Assembly (NCBI RefSeq): GCF_001552215.1
Contig: NZ_BCQT01000018.1
Location: 186,001 to 250,000 of the forward strand
Reading direction: 5' to 3'
Origin: Actinomadura macra NBRC 14102
Lineage (GTDB): Bacteria > Actinomycetota > Actinomycetes > Streptosporangiales > Streptosporangiaceae
DNA length: 64,000 nt
The notes under the pieces were generated by a model. The model was not told where the DNA came from. It made no database searches and worked only from the letters and a program-made list of their open reading frames with translations. The position numbers and the translations under genes were made by a program. Of the stretch, positions 1-8,402 are shown in pieces; within the stretch, counting starts at the first letter, position 1; the number at the start of each line of letters is the position of its first letter.

Positions 1-1835
1 CGGGCCCCGGACGGCTGCTGGTCCTCGCCACCGCCGCCCTCGCGCTGGGCGGCACCGCGGCGATCCCGGGCGCGGCGGCCTCCGCCGACACCCCCCGCAC
101 GGCGCAGCGCTGTGACTTCACCGAGCAGAAGGACGTCGCCACGAAGATGCGCGACGGTACGGTCCTGCGCTCGAACGTTCTCACCCCGACGGGCGGCGGC
201 GACTTCCCCGTCATCCTCATGCGGCTGCCGTACAACAAGGAGCGCGCCGAGGACATCTTCTACGACCGGCCGACCCGGTACGCCTCCGCCTGCTACGTCG
301 TCGTGGTGCAGGACGTCCGCGGTCAGTACAAGTCGGACGGCGATTTCTACCCCTACCGCAGCGAGGGCACGGACGGCTACGACACGATCGAGTGGGCCGC
401 CCGGCTCCCGCACTCGAACGGCAAGGTCGGGATGTACGGCTTCTCCTATCCCGGCCTCACCCAGTGGATGCCCGCCACGCTGCGGCCGCCGCACCTCGTC
501 ACGATCATCCCGGCGTTCACCTCGTCCGACTACTACGACGGCTGGACCTACGAAGGCGGCGCGATGTACCAGTCGTTCACGCAGGCGTGGCCGCTCAGCT
601 CGCTCGCCAACAGCTCCGTCCGCAAGTACCCGGACGGGGCGAAGCTCGACGCGGAGATGAACGCGGCGAGCCGGCACCTGTTCAGCACGTGGTACCGGTC
701 GCTGCCGCTGAACGCGTTCCCGCCGCTGTACCCGAAGGACCACCGGGTCGCGCCGTACTACTACGACTGGATCAAGCACCCGAGCAACGACGCGTACTGG
801 CAGCGCTGGAGCATCCGCACGCGCTACCCGCAGGTGACGGTCCCGTCGCTGAACTTCGGCGGCTGGTACGACATCTTCCTGGACGGCACCGCCGAGAACT
901 TCGCCGGGATGCGCGCCAAGGGCGGCTCGCAGGCCGCACGACAGGGCAGCACGCTGCTGCTCGGCCCGTGGACCCACGGCGGGCACGGCAGCCGGTCGGG
1001 CGCGGTGGACTTCGGCCCCGAGGCCGCCGTCGACATCGACGCGCTGCAACTGCGCTGGTTCGACCACTGGCTCAAGGGCGTCCAGAACGGGGTGGAGAAG
1101 GACCCGGCGGTCAAGGTCTTCGTCATGGGCGCGAACAAGTGGCGCACCGCGAACGCCTGGCCGATCCCCGGCACCGTGAACACGAAGTACTACCTGAACA
1201 GCGACGGCGACGCGAACACGCTCACCGGCAGCGGCACGCTGAGCACGACACCTCCCTCAGGTCGCGGACAGACCGACCGCTACCGTTACGACCCGGACAA
1301 CCCGGTGCCGAGCTTCGGCGGGCGTTTCCAGGACTCGGTCCCCGGCGGCCCCCAGGACCAGCGGCTCATCGAGCAGCGCCCCGACGTCCTCGTCTACAAC
1401 ACGCCCGCGCTGGAGAAGGACACCGAGGTCACCGGCCCGATCTCGGTCACGCTGTACGCGTCCTCGTCCGCCCACGACACCGACTGGACGGCCAAGCTCA
1501 CCGACGTCTCCCCGGACGGCGCCTCGATGCTCGTCCAGTACGGCATCCAGCGGGCCCGCTACCGCAACTCGCTGGAGCACCCGTCCCTGATCAAGCCGGG
1601 GAAGGTCGAGAAGTACACGATCAAGATCTGGCCGACCGGCAACGTCTTCAAGGCCGGGCACCGGATGCGGCTGGAGATCTCCAGCAGCAACTTCCCGATG
1701 TACGACCGCAACCCGAACACCGGCCACACGTTCGGGACCGACCGCCACACCCGCGTGGCGGACCAGACGATCTACCACGACGCCGCCCACCCGTCCTCGA
1801 TCGAACTCCCGATCCAGCCGACGCCGGTCGGCTGA
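1..1835 (+). CDS. CocE/NonD-family exported serine hydrolase (5' end outside window)
   Basis: An alpha/beta-hydrolase of the CocE/NonD (X-Pro dipeptidyl-peptidase-like) family, which cleaves acyl esters or peptides. The frame is open from base 3, so the start codon lies before the window. The first ~30 visible residues are a hydrophobic Ala/Leu-rich signal-peptide core ending around GAAASA, so the enzyme is predicted to be exported. The nucleophile lies in GFSYPG (Ser codon at 444), the acid in GGWYD (Asp codon at 870) and the base in GPWTHGG (His codon at 975). The last ~200 residues form the family's C-terminal jelly roll (KAGHRMRLEISSSNFP). All family hallmarks are intact. The natural substrate cannot be read from sequence. 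A perfect hairpin follows the stop, so the gene probably ends a transcript. Confidence 0.9.
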   Translation, partial: GPGRLLVLATAALALGGTAAIPGAAASADTPRTAQRCDFTEQKDVATKMRDGTVLRSNVLTPTGGGDFPVILMRLPYNKERAEDIFYDRPTRYASACYVVVVQDVRGQYKSDGDFYPYRSEGTDGYDTIEWAARLPHSNGKVGMYGFSYPGLTQWMPATLRPPHLVTIIPAFTSSDYYDGWTYEGGAMYQSFTQAWPLSSLANSSVRKYPDGAKLDAEMNAASRHLFSTWYRSLPLNAFPPLYPKDHRVAPYYYDWIKHPSNDAYWQRWSIRTRYPQVTVPSLNFGGWYDIFLDGTAENFAGMRAKGGSQAARQGSTLLLGPWTHGGHGSRSGAVDFGPEAAVDIDALQLRWFDHWLKGVQNGVEKDPAVKVFVMGANKWRTANAWPIPGTVNTKYYLNSDGDANTLTGSGTLSTTPPSGRGQTDRYRYDPDNPVPSFGGRFQDSVPGGPQDQRLIEQRPDVLVYNTPALEKDTEVTGPISVTLYASSSAHDTDWTAKLTDVSPDGASMLVQYGIQRARYRNSLEHPSLIKPGKVEKYTIKIWPTGNVFKAGHRMRLEISSSNFPMYDRNPNTGHTFGTDRHTRVADQTIYHDAAHPSSIELPIQPTPVG

Positions 1836-1842
1836 CCCTCCG

Positions 1843-1870
1843 CCGGGCGCCCACCCCCCGGGGCGCCCGG
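1843..1870 (+). terminator. Hairpin terminator after the CocE-like gene
   Basis: A perfect 10-bp inverted repeat, CCGGGCGCCC / GGGCGCCCGG, with an 8-nt C-rich loop starts 8 nt after the stop codon. There is no U-tract, as is common for actinomycete terminators. It separates the hydrolase from the next promoter. Confidence 0.55.
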
Positions 1871-1889
1871 CCTTCCGCCGGGAATGGGT

Positions 1890-1919
1890 TTGCCCGCGGC
1901 GCCGGCGCCTGCCTAGCCT
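1890..1919 (+). promoter_or_regulatory. Candidate leaderless promoter of the methyltransferase gene
   Basis: TTGCCC, an 18-bp spacer and TAGCCT. The -10-like hexamer ends 8 nt before the GTG at 1928, and no Shine-Dalgarno sequence is visible. This fits a leaderless transcript starting at or near the start codon. It rests on hexamer resemblance and spacing only. Confidence 0.4.
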
Positions 1920-1927
1920 CAGTCGAC

Positions 1928-2728
1928 GTGACTGACGACACGGCGGCGATCAACCGCGCCAACTGGGACGTCTGGGCCGCCGCGCACGGGCAGGACGCGT
2001 ACTACGACAGCGTCGGCCTCGTCGCCGGAGCAGACTCGCTGACCGACGTGGAGAACGCCGCGGTCGGCGACGTGACGGGCCTGGACGTCCTGCACGTCCA
2101 GTGCCACCTGGGCTTCGACTCGATCTCCTTGGCCCGCCGCGGCGCCCGGGTGACGGGCGTCGACTTCTCGCCCGTGGCCCTGGAGAAGGCCCGTGACCTG
2201 GCCCGCCGCTGCGCCGCCGACGTCCGCTTCGTCGAAGCCGACGCCACCGACCTGCCCCCGGAACTGCACGGCCGGTTCGACCTCGCCTACGCCACCATGG
2301 GCATCCTGTGCTGGATCGGCGACATCGACGCCTGGATGCGTTCGGTCGCCGCGACCCTGCGACCGGGCGGCCGCCTCGTCCTCATCGACGGCCACCCCCT
2401 CTCGCTGATGACCGCCGGCCTCGATCCCCTCGTCCTGGACTTCCCCTACGCCTTCGACGGCCCCCACGAGTTCAGCGGGACCGCCTCCTACGCCACCGAG
2501 ACCGATCCCACGACCTCGGTCGAGTTCGCCCACTCGCTGGGCGAGATCGTCACCGCCGCCGTCGTGTCCGGACTGCGCATCACCCGCCTGGACGAGCACC
2601 TCGACTCGCCCCTGGAACTGGGCCCGGGAGGCCCGCCCGGCCCCGACGGCCGCTACCGCTTCCAGCTGAGCGGCCAGGACCTCCCCGTCCTCTACACCCT
2701 GAGGGCCGAACGCCCCGCCCGCGCCTGA
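1928..2728 (+). CDS. Class I SAM-dependent methyltransferase
   Basis: A predicted cytoplasmic 266-residue Rossmann-fold methyltransferase. Motif I is LHVQCHLGFDSISLARRG (residues ~56-73), followed by the acidic residue of the second strand in VTGVDFSPVAL. Later come a motif II-like acidic patch (VEADATDLP) and the post-motif LRPGGRLVLIDGHP. The QCHxGxDSxxxARRGA signature is shared by a common group of small-molecule methyltransferases in actinobacteria; the acceptor is unknown. The GTG at 1928 was chosen because the homologous opening (NRANWDVWA) starts there and a promoter-like element lies just upstream. It is flanked by unrelated genes and probably monocistronic. Confidence 0.85.
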   Translation: MTDDTAAINRANWDVWAAAHGQDAYYDSVGLVAGADSLTDVENAAVGDVTGLDVLHVQCHLGFDSISLARRGARVTGVDFSPVALEKARDLARRCAADVRFVEADATDLPPELHGRFDLAYATMGILCWIGDIDAWMRSVAATLRPGGRLVLIDGHPLSLMTAGLDPLVLDFPYAFDGPHEFSGTASYATETDPTTSVEFAHSLGEIVTAAVVSGLRITRLDEHLDSPLELGPGGPPGPDGRYRFQLSGQDLPVLYTLRAERPARA

Positions 2729-2761
2729 CTCTCCGCGACGATCCGGCGCCGGTTCTGGGGC

Positions 2762-2790
2762 TGGACGGGTTGATCATCTTTCGTTAGCTT
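2762..2790 (+). promoter_or_regulatory. Candidate leaderless promoter of the BNR-repeat gene
   Basis: TGGACG, a 17-bp spacer and TAGCTT. The -10-like element ends 7 nt before the ATG at 2798, with no Shine-Dalgarno sequence. The layout matches the element before the methyltransferase gene. Confidence 0.4.
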
Positions 2791-2797
2791 GCGAGCC

Positions 2798-3901
2798 ATG
2801 AAGCCGATCGCCCGGAAGATGTCCTTCGCCGGTGTGTGCCTGGTCGCGGCGTCCCTGGCGGTGCCCGGTGTCGCCGGGGCCGCCGAGAGAGCGGCCCATC
2901 CCGAGCCGGGATGGCGGCTCACCCCGACCGGGACGGACTCGCGGCTGCGGGGCCTCGCCGCGGTCGGCCGGAAGGTCGCCTGGGCGGCGGGCAGCGGCGG
3001 GACCGTGCTGCGGACCATCGACGCCGGCCGCACCTGGCAGCGGGTCGGCCCGGCCGATGCGGCGGGGCTGGAGTTCCGCGACATCGAGGCCGTCGACGCC
3101 GAGCGGGCCGTGGTCCTCGCGATCGGGGAGGGCGAGGCGTCGCGCGTCTACCGGACCTCGGACGGCGGGCGCACCTGGACGCTCGCCTTCAAGAACGACG
3201 AGCCCCGCGCGTTCTACGACTGCATGACGTTCTTCGACCGGCGGCACGGGCTGGCCGTCAGCGACCCCGTGGACGGACGGTTCCGCATCATCTCCACCGA
3301 CGACGGCGGGCGCAGCTGGCGTGTGCTTCCCAACACCGGGATGCCCGACGCCCTCGCCGGCGAGGCCGCGTTCGCCGCCAGCGGGCAGTGCCTGGTGAGC
3401 CATGGGTCGCGGGACGTGTGGCTCGCGACCGGAGGCGGGTCCAAGGCGCGGGTGTTCCACTCCCGGGACCGCGGGCGCACGTGGACCGTGGCCGACACGC
3501 CCCTGCCCAGCAGCGCGTCCCAAGGCGTCTTCGCGGTCGCGTTCCGCGACTCCCGTCACGGGATCGCGGTGGGCGGTGACTACCGTCCGGGGGAGCCCTC
3601 CCCGACGGCCGCCGCGACCACCGGCGACGGCGGGCGCACGTGGCGTCCCGCGCGGCGGCCTCCGGCCGAGTACAGGTCCGGCGTCGTGTGGCCGGCGTAC
3701 ACCGGTCGAGCCGCGCTCGCCGTGGGGCCGACGGGCAGCGATCGCACGTTCGACGCAGGCCGTTCGTGGACGCGTTTCGACGCCGGGAGCTTCGACACCG
3801 TCGACTGCGCCCCCGACCGCGCCTGCTGGGCGGCGGGGGAGAAGGGCCGGGCGGCGACGCTGGTCCTCAGGGCCGGTTCCGGCACCTCCGCCGGGCGGTG
3901 A
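2798..3901 (+). CDS. Secreted BNR/Asp-box beta-propeller protein
   Basis: A 367-residue protein with a cleavable signal peptide (basic start MKPIARK, hydrophobic core, AGA near residues 26-28) and a propeller body. Six Asp-box motifs of type S/T-x-D-x-G-R-T/S-W are visible: TIDAGRTW, TSDGGRTW, TDDGGRSW, SRDRGRTW, TGDGGRTW and TFDAGRSW. These are the turn motifs of BNR/sialidase-like and Ycf48-like propellers. No sialidase catalytic Arg triad or Tyr/Glu pair can be assigned, so a glycosidase call is not justified. Actinomycete relatives are often annotated as oxidoreductases or photosystem-stability-like proteins without proof. A TTG lies 9 nt upstream in frame, but the ATG gives the better signal peptide. 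Likely extracellular; role unknown. Confidence 0.75.
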   Translation: MKPIARKMSFAGVCLVAASLAVPGVAGAAERAAHPEPGWRLTPTGTDSRLRGLAAVGRKVAWAAGSGGTVLRTIDAGRTWQRVGPADAAGLEFRDIEAVDAERAVVLAIGEGEASRVYRTSDGGRTWTLAFKNDEPRAFYDCMTFFDRRHGLAVSDPVDGRFRIISTDDGGRSWRVLPNTGMPDALAGEAAFAASGQCLVSHGSRDVWLATGGGSKARVFHSRDRGRTWTVADTPLPSSASQGVFAVAFRDSRHGIAVGGDYRPGEPSPTAAATTGDGGRTWRPARRPPAEYRSGVVWPAYTGRAALAVGPTGSDRTFDAGRSWTRFDAGSFDTVDCAPDRACWAAGEKGRAATLVLRAGSGTSAGR

Positions 3902-4288
3902 CCGGACCGCCGCGATCCACCTCAAGATCACCTCTGACCAGGCCGATCACGACCGGAGTCCGGAAGCGGTCAACGGGGATTGGGATCGTTCCATTGGGTG
4001 GAACTGGTGCTCCTGTGACCCAATGGACTGCTGTTTCGGCAGCTCAGAGCTTGTCTGGTCAGGCCATAGTGCCGCATCGCGACTCCTGATGCCGGTGTCC
4101 TGACCTCAGGAGCGGTCGTGCGCGCCTTGTATCGGTCCAGACCCGGCCGGCGTTACCGTCACCTGCCTGTCATCACAGATCGTCCGAAACCGGTCACCTA
4201 GTGCTCCCGGGTTCGCGGATAGCCTCTCGTCAAGTTCGCGCGGGCTCGCCAGTTAGCCGCGGAACGGAATCACCGGGGGCTGGGCTTC
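3902..4288. other. Intergenic region with one long-loop inverted repeat
   Basis: 387 bases without a credible gene. It carries a 9-bp inverted repeat, CCATTGGGT (3991-3999) and ACCCAATGG (4018-4026), with an 18-nt loop. Lower GC than the flanking genes suggests promoter sequence for the MHYT gene. No terminator with a clear stem was found. Confidence 0.4.
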
Positions 4289-5146
4289 ATGACACACGTT
4301 CACCATTTCACCTATGGGCCGCTCACCCCGATCGCCGCCTATGTGATGTCCTTCGTCGGGTCGCTGCTCGGCTTGCAGTGCACGTCCCGGGCGCGGGTCG
4401 CCAGCGGACGGTCGCAGGCGTCCTGGCTGGCGCTCGCGGCGCTGTCCATCGGCGGCACCGGCGTCTGGGTCATGCACTTCATCGCAATGCTCGGGTTCAG
4501 CGTGAGCGGCCTGGACATCCGCTACAACATCCCCCTCACGCTGCTCAGCGCCGTCATCGCGATCGTGGTCGTCGGGATCGGGATGTTCCTGGTCGGGTTC
4601 GGCGGCGAGAAGGCGCGCTTCGTCCTGCCGGGCGGCGTCATCACCGGGCTCGGGGTGGCCAGCATGCACTACGCCGGGATGGCGGCCATGAACATGCCCG
4701 CGGACGTCTCCTACCAGCCGGGCATCGTGCTGCTCTCCATCGTGATCGCCGTCGTGGCCGCCAGCGCCGCGCTCTGGTTCACCCTCCACGTCCGCCGCAC
4801 CGCCGCCACCGTCGGCGCGGCGTTGATCATGGGGGTGGCCGTCTCGGGAATGCACTACACCGGGATGGCGGCCATGCGGGTGCAGTCCCTGCCGGGGGCC
4901 GATCCGGCGTCCGGCGCCCAGGCCGGCAACCTGCTGATGCCCCTGATCGTCGGGGTCAGCATCGTGGCGGTCGCCCTGCTGGTGATCGTCTCGGTGTACC
5001 CGAACGAGAACGAGGTGCTCTACATGGCCGAGCTGGAACGGCGGGTCCGCGACCGCAGGACGGGGCCGCCGCCGCCCGCACAATCGCCGGCCATCGAGAG
5101 GAAGGCGGGCGAGTGGTTCGGCGGAGGCCCACCGTCGGCGCAGTGA
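4289..5146 (+). CDS. MHYT-domain integral membrane sensor protein
   Basis: A 285-residue polytopic membrane protein with about seven hydrophobic helices. It has the three repeats that define MHYT domains: VMHFIAM (~residues 64-70), SMHYAGM (~127-133) and GMHYTGM (~190-196). In this family the Met/His pairs are proposed to bind copper or another ligand at the outer membrane face, sensing O2, CO or NO. The C-terminal ~55 residues are hydrophilic and proline-rich with no GGDEF, EAL or kinase output domain, so this is a stand-alone sensor or ligand-binding protein. A purine-rich stretch (GGGGGCTGGG) precedes the ATG. The next gene is convergent. Confidence 0.85.
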   Translation: MTHVHHFTYGPLTPIAAYVMSFVGSLLGLQCTSRARVASGRSQASWLALAALSIGGTGVWVMHFIAMLGFSVSGLDIRYNIPLTLLSAVIAIVVVGIGMFLVGFGGEKARFVLPGGVITGLGVASMHYAGMAAMNMPADVSYQPGIVLLSIVIAVVAASAALWFTLHVRRTAATVGAALIMGVAVSGMHYTGMAAMRVQSLPGADPASGAQAGNLLMPLIVGVSIVAVALLVIVSVYPNENEVLYMAELERRVRDRRTGPPPPAQSPAIERKAGEWFGGGPPSAQ

Positions 5147-5173
5147 CCTGCCCGGTCGACCTCGTGCGAGGGC

Positions 5174-5545
5174 TCACCGTCCGTCGATGTTGAGGTCGCC
5201 TCCGACCTGGTAGACGCGGCTCCGTCCGGACGCCCGCGCCCGCTGTCGCACGACGGTGACGCCGTCCCCGGACGCGACGATCCCGTGGTTGTCCCCGCCG
5301 ACGGCGTTGGACCGCTCCCCGGAGGCGTCCACCCGCGCGCCGGAGCCGTCGCCGCCGTCCGGACGCCGGTCGGCCACCAGCCCGTACACCGCGACGGCCA
5401 GCCCGGCCACCGCGACGAAAACCCCGACCACGCTGGCCAGCTTGTCGGCCCTGTCCAGGCCCGCCGCCACCGAGTACACCGCCATCCCGGCGAGCGCCGC
5501 CACCGCGACCGCACCACCGGCCCGAACCAGTACACGCCGTGCCAT
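5174..5545 (-). CDS. Small two-TM membrane protein with Gly/Asn-rich tail
   Basis: About 123 residues: a basic N-terminus (MARRVLVR), two predicted transmembrane helices (~residues 5-27 and ~36-58) and a hydrophilic tail. The tail holds spaced Gly-Gly-Asp-Asn-type turns (NAVGGDNHG, YQVGGDLNIDG). Tails of this style occur in small actinobacterial membrane proteins near conflict systems, but I cannot name a family. In-frame GTG codons at 5563 and 5578 would add 6 or 11 residues. The ATG is chosen because positive residues sit directly before the first helix. It converges on the MHYT gene. Confidence 0.5.
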   Translation of the reverse strand: MARRVLVRAGGAVAVAALAGMAVYSVAAGLDRADKLASVVGVFVAVAGLAVAVYGLVADRRPDGGDGSGARVDASGERSNAVGGDNHGIVASGDGVTVVRQRARASGRSRVYQVGGDLNIDGR

Positions 5546-5608
5546 GCCCCCATCATCGGTCACCCGTCCTGCGGCCACCCGGTCCTATGACACCCACGGC
5601 GGGAATTT

Positions 5609-6826
5609 CTAGGCGAGTTCGGGTCTCCTCAGGCGTATCGGCGTCGCCATGGCCCATAGGGCGATCACCGCGCAGGCGGTGCCAGCGACCAGGCACGCGG
5701 CCATGACCCCGAAACGTGCCGCCGCCCCGGTCAGCACGGCCACGCCGAGAGGTCCGAGGGTGTTGTGGATCGTCCAGAAGGAGGCGGTGACGCGGCCGAG
5801 GAGATGGTCGGGGGTGACCTCCTGGCGGAATGACATCGAGCAGATGCCGGCGACGCCGGTGGAGAACGAGCGGACGGTGGCCAGAACACCGACCAGCAGC
5901 GCGCCCGGCGCCACTCCGAGGAAGGCGATCGTTGCGCCGCACAATGTCCAGGAACCGATCCAGCACACGCCGAAACCGAAACGTCTCCGTGCGGTCGCCA
6001 CGACGGACGCCGCCAGGAACGAGCCCGTCGTGGCGGCGGCCAGAACGTATCCGACGACCCGGTCAGAATGGCCGAGGTCGTGTTTCAGGTAAAAGATGAT
6101 GAGGTTGGTCAGGCCGTAGGTGATGAAGATGAGCAGGGACAGCAGAACGGTGAGTGCGCGCAGCACCGGATGCTTCCACAGAAAGACGACACCGGCGAGA
6201 AAATCCCTGATCACGCCACGGCGCTGTGCATTGTCAGCGCCGGTCTCTCCACGCTCTCGGGGCCGCACCCTGACCAGAAGGAGCCCGGTGGCGGACAGCG
6301 CGAAACTGCCCGCGTCCACCGCGATGGCCATGGCCGGCCCGACCAGGCCGGAAACGATTCCGGCGAGCAGTGGGCCGCCGACGCCGGCCACCGCGTAGGC
6401 CGAGTAGAGATGCCCATTGGCCCTGGTGATCTCGTGCCCGCCGACCAGTCCGGGCACCACCGTCACGTAGGTGACCTGAAACTGCATCGCGAAGGCGCCG
6501 GCCAGGGGCACGACCAGGAAGAGGAGCCATACCTGGGGCGCGGACAGCCACACGAGCGGGATCGCCCCGTAGAGGACACAGCGGGCCACATCGCAGACGA
6601 TCAGCAGGGCACGCCGGTTCACCCGGTCGGCCACGTACCCGGCGAAGAGGCCGGTGACGATCGAGGAGACACCGGCGAGGCTCGTCACGATTCCCATCTG
6701 GACGAGTGACCCCGTCGTCTGCAAGACCAGGAGCGGCACCGCTATAAGGGAAAAGGCGTCACCTACCGCCGACAGAGTCTGCGCAGTGAGAAAGGTTTGA
6801 AAGTTTCGATTTCTCCACAGGGACAT
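5609..6826 (-). CDS. MFS efflux transporter
   Basis: A 405-residue, 12-helix major facilitator of the MefA/enterobactin-exporter-like branch. The opening LWRNRNFQTFLTAQTLSAVG is typical, and the signature loop GYVADRVNRRALLIVCD lies between helices 2 and 3. Members export lipophilic drugs, macrolides or siderophores; the substrate here is not predictable. A strong Shine-Dalgarno (GGAGGA) lies 3 nt before the ATG. It is divergent from a secreted serine hydrolase. A perfect palindrome (6936-6957) between the two genes suggests a common regulator, possibly the two-component system downstream. Confidence 0.85.
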   Translation of the reverse strand: MSLWRNRNFQTFLTAQTLSAVGDAFSLIAVPLLVLQTTGSLVQMGIVTSLAGVSSIVTGLFAGYVADRVNRRALLIVCDVARCVLYGAIPLVWLSAPQVWLLFLVVPLAGAFAMQFQVTYVTVVPGLVGGHEITRANGHLYSAYAVAGVGGPLLAGIVSGLVGPAMAIAVDAGSFALSATGLLLVRVRPRERGETGADNAQRRGVIRDFLAGVVFLWKHPVLRALTVLLSLLIFITYGLTNLIIFYLKHDLGHSDRVVGYVLAAATTGSFLAASVVATARRRFGFGVCWIGSWTLCGATIAFLGVAPGALLVGVLATVRSFSTGVAGICSMSFRQEVTPDHLLGRVTASFWTIHNTLGPLGVAVLTGAAARFGVMAACLVAGTACAVIALWAMATPIRLRRPELA

Positions 6827-6935
6827 GTCTCCTCCGGAGGGTATCCGTCGCCCTTACGGCCGCAGGGGTGACAGAGGTCATTCTAGTGCTTCAAGATCAT
6901 GTTTTGGCCGGCCCTGTGGCCTGCGTACCCTCGCG

Positions 6936-6957
6936 GTGGTACAGCTGGCTGTACCAC
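6936..6957. promoter_or_regulatory. 22-bp palindromic operator, copy 1
   Basis: Perfect inverted repeat GTGGTACAGC / GCTGTACCAC around a central TG, in the divergent region between the MFS and serine-hydrolase genes. The core GGTACAGC-NN-GCTGTACC recurs at 8726-8743 upstream of the histidine kinase. Two long palindromes sharing 16 of 16 arm bases at two promoters argue for one DNA-binding protein. The NarL-type response regulator encoded at 10061-10720 is the nearest candidate (inference). Confidence 0.6.
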
Positions 6958-7025
6958 GAACATGCTTGTTCACGCCCAACAGAGATGGGAGCCCGCTCTC
7001 TCGTCGCTCCCTCTTCTCCTTCCTA

Positions 7026-7059
7026 CGGTGATGGCATCGCAATAGCGATGCCATCACCG
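7026..7059. promoter_or_regulatory. 15-bp perfect inverted repeat before the serine hydrolase
   Basis: CGGTGATGGCATCGC / GCGATGCCATCACCG with a 4-nt AATA loop, ending 23 nt before the ATG. As RNA it would be a stable hairpin in the 5' leader, leaving only the GAGGGAG ribosome-binding region free. As DNA it could be a second operator. It is not followed by a U-tract and faces into a gene, so a simple terminator is unlikely. Confidence 0.55.
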
Positions 7060-7082
7060 ATTCGCGAGGGAGTTCGTGACTG

Positions 7083-8282
7083 ATGCGCGTCAGGATCAGC
7101 AAGAAACTTACCGCCACGGCGCTCGCCGCCACCGCGATGGCCGGGGCCGGGTTCGCTCACCCGGCGGCCGCCGCGCCCAAGCCGGCGCAGGACTCGTTGC
7201 AGGAACGGGTGAACGCGATCCAGGCGACCAAGGCGGTCGTCGGTGTGCAGGCGCAGTCGATCGGTCCGAAGGGCTCCCAGTACGCCACCGCCGGGGTGTC
7301 CGACAGGGAGACCGGTGAAGCGGTGGAGGCGGGGGAGGCCTACCGGATGGGCAGCGCCACCAAGACGTTCGTCGCCGCCGTGGTGCTGCAAATGGTGGCC
7401 GAGGGCAAGCTGTCCCTCGACGACACCGTGGAGCGTTGGCTGCCGGGGGTGGTGACGGGCAACGGCAACGATGCTTCGAAGGTCACCATCCGGCAGTTGC
7501 TTCAGCACACGAGCGGAATCTTCAACTACACCTTTGACTTTCCTCCGCTCACCGACAAGAAGGCGTTCGAGGCCAATCGCTTCAGGACCTGGACCGGTCA
7601 GGAACTGGTGGCGATCGCGATGCGGCACAAGCCGGAATTCACTCCCGGCTCCCGCTGGAAGTACTCCAACACCAACTACACCCTGGCCGGAATGATCATC
7701 GAGAAGATCACCGGCCGCGGCTGGTACCAGGAGGTGACCCGGCGCATCATTCAGCCGCTCGGACTGCGCGGGACCTCCGCTCCCTACGACCAGCCCTTCA
7801 TCGTGGCCCCCCACACGCGTGGCTATTCGGCCTTCCCCACCCCCGACAACCAGGACCCGCCGGTCGAGGACGCGATCGACACCAGTGACTGGAACCCCTC
7901 GGCGGGCGGTGCGGCCGGGGCCATGGTCACCACCACCGCCGACCAGAACCGGTTCTTCACCGCCCTCCTGAAGGGCCAGGTGGTGCCCGCGGCGCAGCTG
8001 GCCGAGATGAAGACCACGGTGCGGGCAGAGGAACTGGAGGCCGTGTGGCCGGGGGCGCGCTACGGGCTCGGACTGCTCCAGGCCTCGCTGACCTGCGGCG
8101 GGAGCTACTGGGGCCACCCTGGCGACGTCGCGGGCTATGCCACCCGGAGCGGTGTCACCACCGACGGCGCGCGCTCTGTCGTGGTGGAGACGACGGGGGA
8201 CGGTACCAACTCCGACCTCTCCACCCTGCGTGCGCAGAACGCTTTGATCGACAGGGAGTTGTGCGCCGCCGGATCCAAGTAA
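7083..8282 (+). CDS. Secreted serine hydrolase, class C beta-lactamase/DD-peptidase fold
   Basis: A 399-residue exported enzyme with a signal peptide (MRVRISKK, hydrophobic stretch, AAAA near residue 31). The penicillin-recognising motifs are S91-x-x-K94 (SATK), Y194-S195-N196 and a third-box equivalent H345-P-G347 (HPGDVAG). This is the pattern of Streptomyces R61-type D-Ala-D-Ala carboxypeptidases and related esterases rather than true beta-lactamases, which carry KTG. Likely substrates are peptidoglycan stem peptides or small esters outside the cell. A GAGGGAG ribosome-binding site lies upstream, and both a 22-bp palindrome and a 15-bp hairpin precede it. Sharing the palindrome with the two-component genes suggests response to cell-envelope stress (inference). 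Confidence 0.88.
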   Translation: MRVRISKKLTATALAATAMAGAGFAHPAAAAPKPAQDSLQERVNAIQATKAVVGVQAQSIGPKGSQYATAGVSDRETGEAVEAGEAYRMGSATKTFVAAVVLQMVAEGKLSLDDTVERWLPGVVTGNGNDASKVTIRQLLQHTSGIFNYTFDFPPLTDKKAFEANRFRTWTGQELVAIAMRHKPEFTPGSRWKYSNTNYTLAGMIIEKITGRGWYQEVTRRIIQPLGLRGTSAPYDQPFIVAPHTRGYSAFPTPDNQDPPVEDAIDTSDWNPSAGGAAGAMVTTTADQNRFFTALLKGQVVPAAQLAEMKTTVRAEELEAVWPGARYGLGLLQASLTCGGSYWGHPGDVAGYATRSGVTTDGARSVVVETTGDGTNSDLSTLRAQNALIDRELCAAGSK

Positions 8283-8326
8283 AAGTACCGGGCCGGAATG
8301 GGGATGCCACTCGAAAGAGACGCACG

Positions 8327-8379
8327 AAAGCCACCGCCGAGGCCGTCCACAACCGGGCGGTTCCGGTGGTGGCTCCTTT
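8327..8379. terminator. Weak bidirectional hairpin between convergent genes
   Basis: AGCCACC (8329-8335) pairs with GGTGGCT (8368-8374), and the flanking AAA can pair with TTT across a 2-nt bulge. It lies between the convergent serine-hydrolase and small membrane protein genes. The stem is short and the loop long, so support is weak. Confidence 0.3.
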
Positions 8380-8402
8380 GCGGTGCGCTCCGAACGTGAT
8401 TC

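Noticed and set aside
2798..3901. Sialidase
   Set aside because: Asp-box repeats are present, but the catalytic Arg triad and Tyr/Glu nucleophile pair cannot be identified.
7083..8282. True beta-lactamase (antibiotic resistance)
   Set aside because: Third motif is HPG rather than KTG and the protein resembles R61-type DD-peptidases/esterases; resistance cannot be claimed.
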